Source: Nocardia bovistercoris
GTDB taxonomy: Bacteria > Actinomycetota > Actinomycetes > Mycobacteriales > Mycobacteriaceae
Direction: 5' to 3'
DNA: 64,000 nucleotides
Assembly (NCBI RefSeq): GCF_015674855.1
Contig: NZ_JADMLG010000001.1
Location: 364,193-428,192 of the forward strand
How positions within the stretch are numbered: the first letter of the stretch is position 1; each line of letters opens with the position of its first letter. A program made the translations under genes and the position numbers. The notes under the pieces are model-generated. The model made no database searches, was not told the DNA's origin, and worked only from the letters and a program-made list of their open reading frames with translations. This document shows positions 56,329 through 64,000 of the stretch, piece after piece.

Positions 56329-56671
56329 TCCGGTCACGGCGAGGTGATCGCCTGCCTCGATATCGATCACGCGATCCGCCGTGGGTCCGGTAGAAAATTC
56401 GGACGAATCAGATACTCACGAAATCACGATCCGCCCGCCGCGGGCGCACGACCCGAGAATTCATCTCGGTGGACGCCACCCGAACAACCGGCGAACACTC
56501 CAGGACACGGGAAACATGTTGTCCGTGACGCGAAAAGTTGCGAATACTCAAGCACCGCAATACATTCTGTCTCCACGGTATCGAGTAGCCCGTCCGATCG
56601 AAGGATTCACCGTAAGTCGTCGCCGTATCGCCACCGATACCTGTCCGATTTCGACCGAGGAGCTGAACCCC
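56329..56671. other. Intergenic region before the methyltransferase, no gene seen
   Basis: 343 bp. An open frame runs through it from 56381 into the methyltransferase gene, but its translation is low-complexity and the internal ATG at 56672 has the ribosome site (GAGGAG). The region probably holds the promoter of the methyltransferase; no hairpin or repeat was recognised. Confidence 0.45.
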
Positions 56672-57469
56672 ATGCCCAATGAATACGAAGCGATGATCCG
56701 CACCGACATCCCTTCTTCCGCGCGGATCTGGAACTTCTGGATGGGCGGCAACGACTTCTACGAGGTGGATCGTGTTGTCGGAGAAGCGAGTCTGAAGATC
56801 GACCCCGACATCGCGACCGTGGCCGTACAGTCACGCCAGTTCCTCGCCCGGGTGGTGCGGTACCTCGCGGGCGAGGCACGGATCCGCCAATTCCTCGATA
56901 TCGGCACCGGCCTGCCCACCATGCAGAACACGCACGAGGTCGCGCAAGCGGTGGCACGGGAATCGAAGGTCGTCTACATCGACAACGACCCCAAAGCGCT
57001 CACCCACGCGCGCGCCCTGTTGAACAGCACCACCGACGAAGGTGTCACGGCCTATCTCGACTGCGACTTCCACGCCCCCGACCAGATCGTCGCCGAAGCC
57101 CGCAACATCCTGAATTTCACCGAGCCGATCGGGGTCATGTTCATGGGCGTGCTCGGCCATGCTCGCACATACGAGGACATGGTCCACATCGTGCGCACCG
57201 TAATGGACGCGACCCCCTCCGGAAGCTATCTGGCCCTGTGGGACGGAACCACCGACAGTCAGGCGTATGTCACCCTGTGTGACGAGTACACCAAATCCGG
57301 TGGCGTCCCCTATGTTCCGCGCACCCAGGACGCGATCCGTGCTGTTTTCGACGGGTTCGAGTTCGTCGAGTCCGGCTTCGGACCGATCACAGCATGGCGC
57401 AACGACGCCACGCAGGACGGCGCGTGGCAATCGATTTCCTCCTACGGCGGTGTCGCACGCAAACCGTGA
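56672..57469 (+). CDS. SAM-dependent methyltransferase, DUF574 type
   Basis: 265 residues, ATG at 56672 with GAGGAG upstream. The DUF574 (Methyltransf_19) signatures are visible: PSSARIWNFWMGGNDFYEVD near the start (usually ARxYDYxLGGKDN) and FLDIGTGLPTMQNTHEVAQ near residue 78, followed by VVYIDNDPKALTHARALL. These proteins are very numerous in Nocardia and Streptomyces and their substrates are mostly unknown. The FWMGG variant differs from the usual YxLGG. It is followed 91 bp later by a flavin oxidoreductase gene on the same strand. Confidence 0.88.
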   Translation: MPNEYEAMIRTDIPSSARIWNFWMGGNDFYEVDRVVGEASLKIDPDIATVAVQSRQFLARVVRYLAGEARIRQFLDIGTGLPTMQNTHEVAQAVARESKVVYIDNDPKALTHARALLNSTTDEGVTAYLDCDFHAPDQIVAEARNILNFTEPIGVMFMGVLGHARTYEDMVHIVRTVMDATPSGSYLALWDGTTDSQAYVTLCDEYTKSGGVPYVPRTQDAIRAVFDGFEFVESGFGPITAWRNDATQDGAWQSISSYGGVARKP

Positions 57470-57560
57470 CCGCACAAGACAATTCCTCGAATCGGGGTCG
57501 CACCGCCGCAAGCCACCCCGGATTCGACTGTCACCACACCACCACGAGAAGGGAACGCGA

Positions 57561-58676
57561 ATGAAGGTCGGATTCTTCATGCAACCTGTTCACCCGCCGA
57601 ACACCTCCGTGCTCGACGGGATCGCCCAAGACCTCGACGAACTGGATTTCCTGGACTCTCTGGGCGTCGAGGAGGCGTGGTTCGGTGAACATCTGACCGC
57701 GAAGACCGAGCCATGGCCTGCCGGTGACTTGATCATCTCGCAGGCCATCCCGCGGACGAAGAACATCAAACTCTGCTCCGGCGGATACGTTCCCCAGTTC
57801 TACCATCCGGCGGCACTGGCGTTCCGGATCATGCAACTCGACCACATGGCTCGAGGCCGATACATGTGCGGCATCGCGGCGGGCACGATACCGGGCGACT
57901 TCGCGCTGACGAACGTCGACAATGTTTCAGGTCAGCACCGTGAGATGCAGGCCGAGGCGATCGAGATCATGAAGCGGATCTGGACCGAACACCTCGACGG
58001 CGAATGGGAATTCAAGGGCAAGTTCTGGCACTTCCGCAACCCCGGCCACGGACTGCAGGCAGGTGAGGATCCGACCAGGTGCTCGTATGGATTCGGTCCC
58101 TTCTGGAAGCCCTATCAGGTTCCGCATCCACCGATCGCGATCGCCGGTATCTCACCGAACAGCGCCAGTATCGAGTTCGCGGGCCGCGGCGGCCACATTC
58201 CCCTGAGCGTGTTCTTCAACGCGCGATTCCTCAAGGGGCACTGGGAAACCTATTCGACTGCGGCGCAGAAGAACGGCCACGAGGTCGACCGCGGCATGTG
58301 GCGTGTGAACCGTGAGATCTTCGTCGCCGACACCGACGCAGACGCGCGCGAATTCGTCCGCAACAGCCTCCAGGCCGAAGTCTGGCGGAAACACTACCTG
58401 GATTTCATGGGGGTGTTCGGCTGGCTGGGTCACCTGAAGCACGATGACTCCGTGCACGACTCGGACATCACCGTCGACTACCTGATGGACCGCTTGTGGA
58501 TCGTCGGTTCACCGGACACCGTTCGCCGGCGTCTGGACGACCTGTACGGAGAACTCGGCGGATTCGGGACGGTACTGCCCACGAAGTACGACCACCTGGG
58601 CAAGCAGGAGCAGATGTGGCGCAGTCACCGACTTCTGATGGATGAGGTCGTGCCGAAGCTGTCTCTGGAGTGCTGA
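57561..58676 (+). CDS. LLM-class flavin-dependent monooxygenase
   Basis: 371-residue luciferase-like TIM-barrel enzyme. ATG at 57561 with AAGGGA 7 nt upstream. Family marks include GFFMQPVHPP at the start, EEAWFGEHLTAK near residue 37, the GIAAGTIPGDF loop near 100 and a late IVGSPDTVRRRLDDLY segment near 313. It uses reduced flavin and oxygen; the substrate is unknown (alkanal, limonene-type or other small molecules in relatives). It is probably co-transcribed with the methyltransferase. Confidence 0.88.
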   Translation: MKVGFFMQPVHPPNTSVLDGIAQDLDELDFLDSLGVEEAWFGEHLTAKTEPWPAGDLIISQAIPRTKNIKLCSGGYVPQFYHPAALAFRIMQLDHMARGRYMCGIAAGTIPGDFALTNVDNVSGQHREMQAEAIEIMKRIWTEHLDGEWEFKGKFWHFRNPGHGLQAGEDPTRCSYGFGPFWKPYQVPHPPIAIAGISPNSASIEFAGRGGHIPLSVFFNARFLKGHWETYSTAAQKNGHEVDRGMWRVNREIFVADTDADAREFVRNSLQAEVWRKHYLDFMGVFGWLGHLKHDDSVHDSDITVDYLMDRLWIVGSPDTVRRRLDDLYGELGGFGTVLPTKYDHLGKQEQMWRSHRLLMDEVVPKLSLEC

Positions 58677-58970
58677 CACTCATCCGTAGCTGATGCCGTC
58701 CGGTCGATCTCGCGCACGAATTGTCGCAGCGTTCGAGCTTCGAGTGCGCTCGTTGAAGACTGGGCGGTCGCATTCCAGATCCGCTGAGACTTGTTGCCGA
58801 TGTGTCATTTTCGTCGCGACACTTCCTCCGTCGCCGGCCGAATAGACCCTCTGTTCCGCCGTCGCCACGGAACGGGTTGGAATGTGTACCGTAAGGTCCT
58901 CGACACCGGCCGTAGCCCGCTGGTTGCGCCGGGATGGAAGCTTTTTCGATTCTGTGAGGAGTGGTTCATA

Positions 58971-59357
58971 GTGGCCGGGTTGGCCGAGATGCGGTTCGGG
59001 GGTGTGGAGGTGTTGGTGGAGACGGTGCGGGTGCCCGGTTCCGAGAACACCAGCACCGGAACCGGTGGGTCCTCGAAGATGGTGGATGCGCTCGATCGTG
59101 CGCGCGCGGTGATCGGCGCGGCGGCCGCCTCGACGGCGAATACGGTGCGGGAGTTGGGTGAGAAGACCCGCCCGGACCGGTTGGAGGTGGAGTTCGGGGT
59201 CGGGTTCTCGGCCAAGGGCGACATCATCGTGGCCAGCGGCACCGCGAACATGAGCCTGAAGGTGAAGCTGATCTACGAGGCTCACCCCGGCCCTCCCGGT
59301 GAGGACAACGGCACGGAGAACACCGGTGCCGAAGGCGCGCCGACGCCGACGCCGTGA
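58971..59357 (+). CDS. Trypsin-co-occurring domain (Trypco1/CU044_2847-like) protein
   Basis: 128 residues from GTG 58971, with GAGGAG about 9 nt upstream. The layout VEVLVETVRVPGSEN, a helix, and then the signature RPDRLEVEFGVGFSAKGDII VAS (as two adjoining runs), ending KVKLIYEAHPG, fits the small domain named for its frequent occurrence beside trypsin-like proteases in actinobacterial conflict loci. The trypsin-CHAT-STAND gene lies 2.6 kb upstream on the same strand. Its role (substrate, regulator or chaperone of the protease) is not known. Confidence 0.72.
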   Translation: MAGLAEMRFGGVEVLVETVRVPGSENTSTGTGGSSKMVDALDRARAVIGAAAASTANTVRELGEKTRPDRLEVEFGVGFSAKGDIIVASGTANMSLKVKLIYEAHPGPPGEDNGTENTGAEGAPTPTP

Positions 59358-59814
59358 CCACTCACACCGCCTCCCGTTCCACGGATGACCCGGATCGGCG
59401 GGTGCCCGCATATCAATGTCCGGTGCCGTGCGCCCGGACCACACAGCCATCAACTGGCGTAACGTAACGCTGTTTCATTTACGTGGGTAGGTCTGTTGAG
59501 GTGGAGTTGACTGCGGCTCGACTCGAGGAGTTGCGGACCTGACCTACAGCCCGGACGTGCAGGCGACGGTTGGTGGTCGCGCGAGCAGTGCGTGGTCCGC
59601 TGCGACCCCGCAGGGCCTGGCGGTCGTGACCGCCGCGCGTTGTCTGCACCGTGGACCCCGCCGCTTTGTGTGCTCCTGCGCGGGCGCCTCGCGCACCGGC
59701 GGTCCGGCCGACTACGGCGAGGACGTCGAATCCCTGGCGTGCTCGAGCCCTCGGCCGGGGACGGTGCGCTGGTTCGGGCTCGGTGAGGAGTTCGCGGAGG
59801 TCTCGGCGGGTGTG
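59358..59814. other. 457-bp region without a recognisable gene
   Basis: Frames on both strands give Arg/Ala-rich, low-information translations and have no ribosome sites. It lies downstream of the Trypco1-like gene and the convergent TetR gene. It may include decayed coding sequence, as in the pseudogenes further right, but I cannot identify any. Confidence 0.4.
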
Positions 59815-60384
59815 TCAGCTCGGTATTGCCGCGTGGAGTAGCCGTTCGAGCTCGTCTTTGACGTGGGTCAGCGGGCGGCTGTTTCGCTGTGCTCGGCACA
59901 GCACCACCGCGCCTTCGACCGAGGAGATGATCACGGTGGCGAGGGTATTCGCGCGGTCGGAGTCGACGCCCCCGTTGATGAGGGTGTCGGCGAGGGCTTG
60001 ATGCCACAGGCCGAACGCGCGGTCGGCGGCGTCGAGTAGTTCGGGGTCGGCGGGTGCGTCGGCCACGACGGCGACGACCGGGCACCCGCTGCGGAAGTTG
60101 CTCGATTGCAGGTTCTCTGCCCATAGATCGACAAAAGCGCGCATCGCTCCCAGGGGATCGTCGCCCGCGCGGGCCGCTTTCAGCAGTGCCTCGGCCGCGC
60201 GTCCGGTGGCATCGAGCGCTTCGATGACGAGTTCGAACTTGCCGCCGGGGAAGTGGTGATAGATGACCCCGCGAGTGACTCCGGCGCGTTGCATGATCTC
60301 GGTGAAGCTGGCGGCTTCGAATCCGCGTTCGGCCAGGACACTCGCGGCGCTGGCGATCATGCGTTCTCTGGTCGTCACGGTCAT
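59815..60384 (-). CDS. TetR-family regulator (LmrA/YxaF type)
   Basis: 189 residues, ATG at 60384 with GAAGGGAA upstream. N-terminal helix-turn-helix ASVLAERGFEAASFTEIMQR AGVTRGVIYHHFPGGK (two adjoining runs, about 14-50), and a ligand domain with the FRSGCPVVAVVADAPADPEL motif typical of the LmrA/YxaF C-terminal family. It lies 37 bp behind a small membrane protein gene in one operon, and ATGATC-type repeats lie just upstream of that operon, so it probably represses itself. Confidence 0.88.
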   Translation of the reverse strand: MTVTTRERMIASAASVLAERGFEAASFTEIMQRAGVTRGVIYHHFPGGKFELVIEALDATGRAAEALLKAARAGDDPLGAMRAFVDLWAENLQSSNFRSGCPVVAVVADAPADPELLDAADRAFGLWHQALADTLINGGVDSDRANTLATVIISSVEGAVVLCRAQRNSRPLTHVKDELERLLHAAIPS

Positions 60385-60421
60385 CGGTGGTTCCCTTCAC
60401 TGAGCTGGGTTCGCGAAATCT

Positions 60422-60826
60422 CTACCGAGGATCCGCGGGCATCCGCGCCCCGACGGCGCCGCCCAGCGTCGCGGCGGTCAACGCTACCCCGACGCCCAGC
60501 GCCGCCGCGCCGCCGCCGATCTCGCGCCGTCGGCCCGAGGCCGCGAAAGCGAGCGCGTCGACGATATCGATGAGCATGTTCAGGCGGAGGAAAGCACGGG
60601 GCACCCGAGTCGTGTCGAGTCGCGCCAGCCCCAAGGCGATCACGGCGTTTCGCACCGCGAACATGCGGCCCATGACCGGTGCCGGTGTGCCCGCGGCCTC
60701 CATCAGGAACAGCCGGAAGCCGAAGCGCGGAACGAGCAGTCCCCCGATCGCGAGGGTGGCACGGATGGCGATGAGTACACGCAGCGGAAACAGCTCGGGT
60801 GACGGATCGGTATGTGGGTTCGACAT
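60422..60826 (-). CDS. Small membrane protein co-transcribed with a TetR regulator
   Basis: 134 residues, ATG at 60826 with GAGGAG 8 nt upstream. Three to four hydrophobic segments (about 15-38, 48-70, 80-100, 105-128). The pattern resembles DUF4267-like small membrane proteins, but I am not certain. No catalytic motif. Its promoter region contains direct repeats that look like operators, so it is the likely regulated target of the TetR protein encoded behind it. Confidence 0.7.
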   Translation of the reverse strand: MSNPHTDPSPELFPLRVLIAIRATLAIGGLLVPRFGFRLFLMEAAGTPAPVMGRMFAVRNAVIALGLARLDTTRVPRAFLRLNMLIDIVDALAFAASGRRREIGGGAAALGVGVALTAATLGGAVGARMPADPR

Positions 60827-60868
60827 GGTCGCGCTCCTCTTCGCCGCGGCTCAGCGGCGACTCTCTAG

Positions 60869-60901
60869 TACGATCATAATATATTAATTACGATCATCAT
60901 A
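60869..60901. promoter_or_regulatory. Two direct operator-like repeats TACGATCAT(C)AT
   Basis: TACGATCATAAT (60869-60880) and TACGATCATCATA (60889-60901) are spaced 20 bp apart, two helical turns, 43-75 bp upstream of the small membrane protein start. The same ATGATC core recurs as a perfect palindrome at 60968. They lie in a strikingly AT-rich promoter segment (around AATATATTAATTA). Binding by the adjacent TetR protein is inferred. Confidence 0.6.
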
Positions 60902-60967
60902 GGTAGCACATCGAACCAGGCGCAAGGGCGGGTGGCTATTCATATCAGGATAACTTGACAGTTTACT

Positions 60968-60984
60968 ATTATGATCATCATAAT
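60968..60984. promoter_or_regulatory. Perfect 17-bp palindrome ATTATGATCATCATAAT
   Basis: Left and right halves are exact reverse complements around a central C. It contains the same ATGATCATCAT core as the direct repeats 67 bp away and lies at the 3' end of the lipase pseudogene. It is probably the strongest TetR operator of the pair, perhaps binding cooperatively with the upstream repeats. Confidence 0.6.
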
Positions 60985-61436
60985 CGGCAGGGGCGAGCAT
61001 GGGCTGGGGACCGGGCGCCGTCGCCACCGACACAGCACTTCCCCGCGGCCGAACCCGCCCCACACACCGATAACCGCAGCCGCCGACCGCGTGCGGTGAC
61101 CTGCGTGGTCAATTCCGGGTGACCGGCGAGAAGTCCATTGACGAACAGGCAGGCGAGGCCGGTTGCGTAGCTGCCGTCGGCATTCGTCATGGCCGCGGCG
61201 GGGCTCCCCGGATGTCGGGTTGCGGTCACCGGCGGTAGCGCTGCGGCGAGGGGCGATCCGTCGAGTAGCGCGAGCTGGGCGGCCCGGATGAGATCATCAC
61301 TGGTTCCGGTCGGCAGCGGAGTGGGTGGCGTGTAGAAGTCGTCGGGTGCGGCGGCCGGTCCCGGCACGGCGCACAGTATGGCGGCGACCGCCAGTGATCC
61401 ACACAGCTGCCGGTAGCGCCGTGTGAAACGGTGCAC
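60978..61436 (-). pseudogene. Secretory lipase (LIP family) with deleted catalytic core
   Basis: The 152-residue frame begins with a signal peptide (MHRFTRRYRQLCGSLAVAAI...AAA) and the lipase N-terminus DDFYTPPTPLP, then jumps to a segment that belongs far downstream in intact lipases (NADGSYATGLACLFVNGLLA GHPEL as adjoining runs). The GxSxG nucleophile region is missing and the end is a low-complexity run (AGSAAGKCCVGGDGARSPAH). Intact members are about 400 residues, so more than half is lost. No product activity is expected. Confidence 0.7.
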
Positions 61437-61598
61437 CGGCTCGGTTGCTCAGCGACTTCGACCCTCGCTGCGCCCTGGCTTCGGGGCGACCGGTGCACGC
61501 TGTCGGCATTACAGGATGGACAGAGCAGGGCTGAGCGGGAACTTCATCGAAAACTCCAATCCGAATCGACTTCGTACACCTCGTCCACGATTGCGCAG

Positions 61599-62429
61599 TC
61601 ACGCGGACACCCCGGCGATAGTCGGGAGAGTCAGGACCGACCGGCGCTCCGGCACGTCGAGAATCGTGCGGCGAGAGCAGGCCGGGGCCGCGGCGTAGCT
61701 CGGCGACGCGTCCGCCGACACCTGCAGGCGAAGCCGGTGCCCCGGCAGGAGAACGTGTGCCGCGGGCGACAGCGTGATCTCGACCTCGCCCACCGGTGAA
61801 GCGCCGGTCACGCCGTCGCAGATATTGACCGACTTCCCCGACAGGGAGACGTCGCACAGCCGCACGAACCACGGCCCGGGGTCGCCCTCGATCGACAGCC
61901 GCACGCTCGGCCGCCCAGCGATCGTCACCGGCTCGGTCAGCTCTTCGCACGTGTAACTCAGCACGTCGGCGCGGCGCTCGCGCTTCTTCTGATTCTTTAC
62001 GCCCGCGTCGGGCGGGAACAGCGTGGTCCCGCCCAGAGCGGGCGCGGGCTTCGCTGTCGTGACGAAACTTCGGGAACTACCTGCTCGTGCGCCCACGGCT
62101 GCGCGTCCATCCACTCCCAGGTGGCGCGGGTGTCCTCCACCTCACCGAACATCGGGTCGAACACTCCTCCCGAGCCGAACGTGCCGCGACAGCTCTGCAC
62201 GATGACGGTGAATCCGCGCTCGGCGAGCAGACGGGCATAGGACGCGACCATCCCCCGGCCGTAGGGCGACCTGATGAGCACGATCGGATCCGCACCGTCG
62301 CTCGAGTACCACCGGTCGGTCAGCAGCGCGACGCCGTCCGGCACCGGCACGGCGCTCGACCCGCACCCGAGATCGCGTCGCCGGGGCCAGCCCGGCGCGG
62401 CGCGCGCGAAGCCGGGACCGCGCCGTCAT
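61599..62429 (-). pseudogene. CocE/NonD-family hydrolase, frameshifted and internally deleted
   Basis: Three pieces of one gene are visible. The start (ATG 62429, ARSRLRARRAGLAPATRSRV RVERR) is one base out of frame with VPVPDGVALLTDRWYSSDGA (from 62350). That frame carries the alpha/beta-hydrolase N-terminus (IVLIRSPYGRGMVASYARLL, WEWMDAQPWAHEQ) and ends soon after. A third frame (to 61599) is the C-terminal jelly-roll of X-Pro dipeptidyl-peptidase-like enzymes (GGTTLFPPDAGVKNQKK, SVNICDG, HVLLPGHRLRLQVSADASPS). The GxSYxG nucleophile part and about half the protein are missing. Intact relatives have about 550 residues. Confidence 0.75.
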
Positions 62430-62583
62430 CCGCGCGACCCGTTCGTCGTGCGGTCACTGGTGTCGTTCATCGTCGAACTCCGATCGGTGGTGTGACAGGG
62501 AAACTCGTGCGGTGGAAGGGGAGGAGGCCGCGCCGAACGTCGGCGACAGCGGAATAGGGCGCCTCCGCGCTCGGCCTTCCGAT

Positions 62584-64000
62584 TCATGAGGTCGTTCGCG
62601 CCGTCGCGGACTCGGGCGGCACCGGGATCCCGCGTAGCGCGTCCTTGGTGACCTTGCCCGTCGCCGTGCGCGGCAGCTCGCCCACGAAGACCACGTGATC
62701 GGGCACCTTGTAGCCGGCGAGGCGAGCGCGCACGTGATCGCGGAGCTCCTGCTCCCCCGCGCGGTGGCCGGGCCGGAGCAGGACGTACGCTGCGGGGCGC
62801 TCGCCCCATGTCTCGTGCGGGTGCCCGACGACAGCGACGTCGAGCACAGCGGGATGGGAGCTGAGCGCGTTCTCGACCTCGACGGTCGAGATGTTCTCGC
62901 CGCCGGAGATGATGATGTCCTTGGCCCGGTCCTTGACCTCGATATAGCCGTCCTCGTGCATGACCCCCAGATCGCCGCTGTGGAACCAGCCGCCCGCGAA
63001 GGCCGCCGCGGTCGCCTCCGGGTCCTTGAAGTAGCCGGTCATGACGTTGTTGCCGCGCATGACGATCTCGCCGAGCGTGATGCCGTCGCGCGGCACGTCC
63101 ACCAGGTGCTCGTCGACCACCCGGACAGGGTCGGCCTGCACCATCGCGACGCCCTGCCGCGCGAGCTTGCGGGCGCGCGCGGCCGCGGGCAGCAGGTCCC
63201 ACTCCGCGCGGTACTCGCAGACCGTGTACGGGCCGTAGACCTCGGTGAGCCCGTAGACGTGGACGACCGAGATGCCGAGCACGTCGAGCTGCTCGAGCAC
63301 GGTCGGCGTCGGCGGGGCGCCCGCGGTCGTGATGCGCAGCGGTCGGTCGAGCGGATGTGCCTCCGGTCCGTTCGCGATCGTGCCGCAGACCGTCGGCGAG
63401 CCGCAGAGGTGGCTCACGCCGTACACGTCGATCGCCTGCCAGACGGCGTCGGAACGCACGGCTCGCAGGCAGACGTGCGTTCCGCCCGCCGCGGTGACCG
63501 CCCACGGCATGCACCAGCCGTTGCAGTGGAACATCGGGAGGGTCCATAGGAACACAGAGGCCGAGGTCAGCGCGGTGTGATGCATCTCGCCGAGCGCGTT
63601 GAGGTAGACCCCGCGGTGCGAGTACACGACGCCCTTCGGCGCTCCCGTGGTTCCCGATGTGTAGTTGATCGAGATCGCGGCGAGCTCGTCAGCGATCCTC
63701 CAGGCCAGCGGCTCGGCGTCGGGGACCGCGCGCTCGACATAGTCGTCGTAGGAGGCGTGGCCGCGGTCGTTCCCGCCTGCGGGGGAGCCGAACTCCGCGT
63801 CCGCGATCTCGACGACCACGTTCAGTGCGGGGCTCAGTGATCGCGCGTCCCCGAGCGACGGCGCGAGCTCCGCGTCCACGAACAGCACCGCGGCCTCGGA
63901 GTGGCGGAGGATTCTCGCGACCTCGTCCGGGGCGAGGCGGGAGTTCAGGGCGACGAGCACCCCTCCGGCCAGCGGCACCGCGTAGTGCGCGATCAGCAGT
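62584..64000 (-). CDS. AMP-forming acyl-CoA synthetase (FadD-like), N-terminus off window
   Basis: 472 residues are visible; the start lies beyond the right edge. Adenylate-forming enzyme that activates a fatty or aromatic acid to acyl-AMP and then to the CoA ester. The P-loop is INYTSGTTGAPKGVVYSHRG. The A5 region is HVYGLTEVYGPYT, A7 is GWFHSGDLGVMHEDGYIEV, A8 DRAKDIIISGGENISTVEVE, and the A10 Lys is in LPRTATGKVTKDAL. The EVYGP sequence is seen in medium-chain/aryl acyl-CoA synthetases. It ends 155 bp before the hydrolase pseudogene. Confidence 0.92.
   Translation of the reverse strand, partial: LLIAHYAVPLAGGVLVALNSRLAPDEVARILRHSEAAVLFVDAELAPSLGDARSLSPALNVVVEIADAEFGSPAGGNDRGHASYDDYVERAVPDAEPLAWRIADELAAISINYTSGTTGAPKGVVYSHRGVYLNALGEMHHTALTSASVFLWTLPMFHCNGWCMPWAVTAAGGTHVCLRAVRSDAVWQAIDVYGVSHLCGSPTVCGTIANGPEAHPLDRPLRITTAGAPPTPTVLEQLDVLGISVVHVYGLTEVYGPYTVCEYRAEWDLLPAAARARKLARQGVAMVQADPVRVVDEHLVDVPRDGITLGEIVMRGNNVMTGYFKDPEATAAAFAGGWFHSGDLGVMHEDGYIEVKDRAKDIIISGGENISTVEVENALSSHPAVLDVAVVGHPHETWGERPAAYVLLRPGHRAGEQELRDHVRARLAGYKVPDHVVFVGELPRTATGKVTKDALRGIPVPPESATARTTS

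Noticed and set aside
59557-59841. A 94-codon plus-strand frame downstream of the Trypco1-like gene
   Set aside because: No ribosome site, composition like random GC-rich sequence, and it overlaps the end of the TetR gene on the other strand.

Overview
This window comes from the chromosome of a high-GC, mycolic-acid-containing actinomycete, most likely a Nocardia or a close relative. The left end carries thrS, a HIT-family Ap4A phosphorylase gene, pgsA, patA and pimA in the order and with the stop/start overlaps known from Mycobacterium and its relatives. The phage-like genes further right resemble those of mycobacterial and nocardial siphophages. No tRNA, rRNA, CRISPR array, integrase, transposase or replication origin was seen.

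Layout. (1) 1-5.9 kb, minus strand: housekeeping operon for phosphatidylinositol mannoside synthesis behind thrS, preceded by a FhuF-like Fe-S protein and a small PGPGW membrane protein. (2) 6.0-12.0 kb: two tandem paralogous SulP transporter-carbonic anhydrase fusions that share a 17-bp upstream motif, then a divergent membrane protein with a perfect CRP/GlxR-type site in front of it. (3) 12.2-16.9 kb: secreted type-B carboxylesterase, SGNH hydrolase, and an MFS efflux pump divergent from its probable TetR regulator, with a palindromic operator between them.

(4) 17.2-29.8 kb: a divergent conflict-type locus. To the left are an active-site-complete astacin-like metzincin and a trypsin with an N-terminal EAD1-like adaptor domain, translationally coupled. 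To the right are a second protein with an EAD1-like domain and a 3,012-residue protein of unknown function. The shared adaptor domain suggests that the protease effectors and the giant protein form one complex. This is the first candidate undescribed system. (5) 30.1-31.3 kb: an FAD monooxygenase.

(6) 32.2-50.5 kb, minus strand: a tail-only cluster. Transcription runs right to left through a tail-terminator-like protein, major tail protein with an Ig-like domain, two tail-assembly chaperones joined by a -1 frameshift site, a short tape-measure/lysin-like protein, Dit, Gp37-like, gp29-like, and several minor tail or fibre proteins. It ends with a 1,045-residue proline-rich polymorphic-toxin-like protein with a PD-(D/E)XK-type nuclease region, followed by two paralogous immunity-like genes and a third small gene. 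No terminase, portal, capsid, holin or integrase is present. The simplest reading is a domesticated non-contractile tail-like particle, or a tail module with a toxin-immunity cargo; this is the second candidate system. A fragment of duplicated toxin gene lies between the two immunity paralogues.

(7) 51.9-59.4 kb: a trypsin-CHAT-STAND-TPR protein with two intact protease active sites and nearly identical TPR units, a DUF574-type methyltransferase, a luciferase-like flavin oxidoreductase, and a small protein with a trypsin-co-occurring (Trypco1-like) domain. (8) 59.8-64 kb: a TetR regulator with a small membrane protein and repeated ATGATC-containing operators, two hydrolase pseudogenes that have each lost their catalytic core, and the start-truncated end of an acyl-CoA synthetase running off the right edge.
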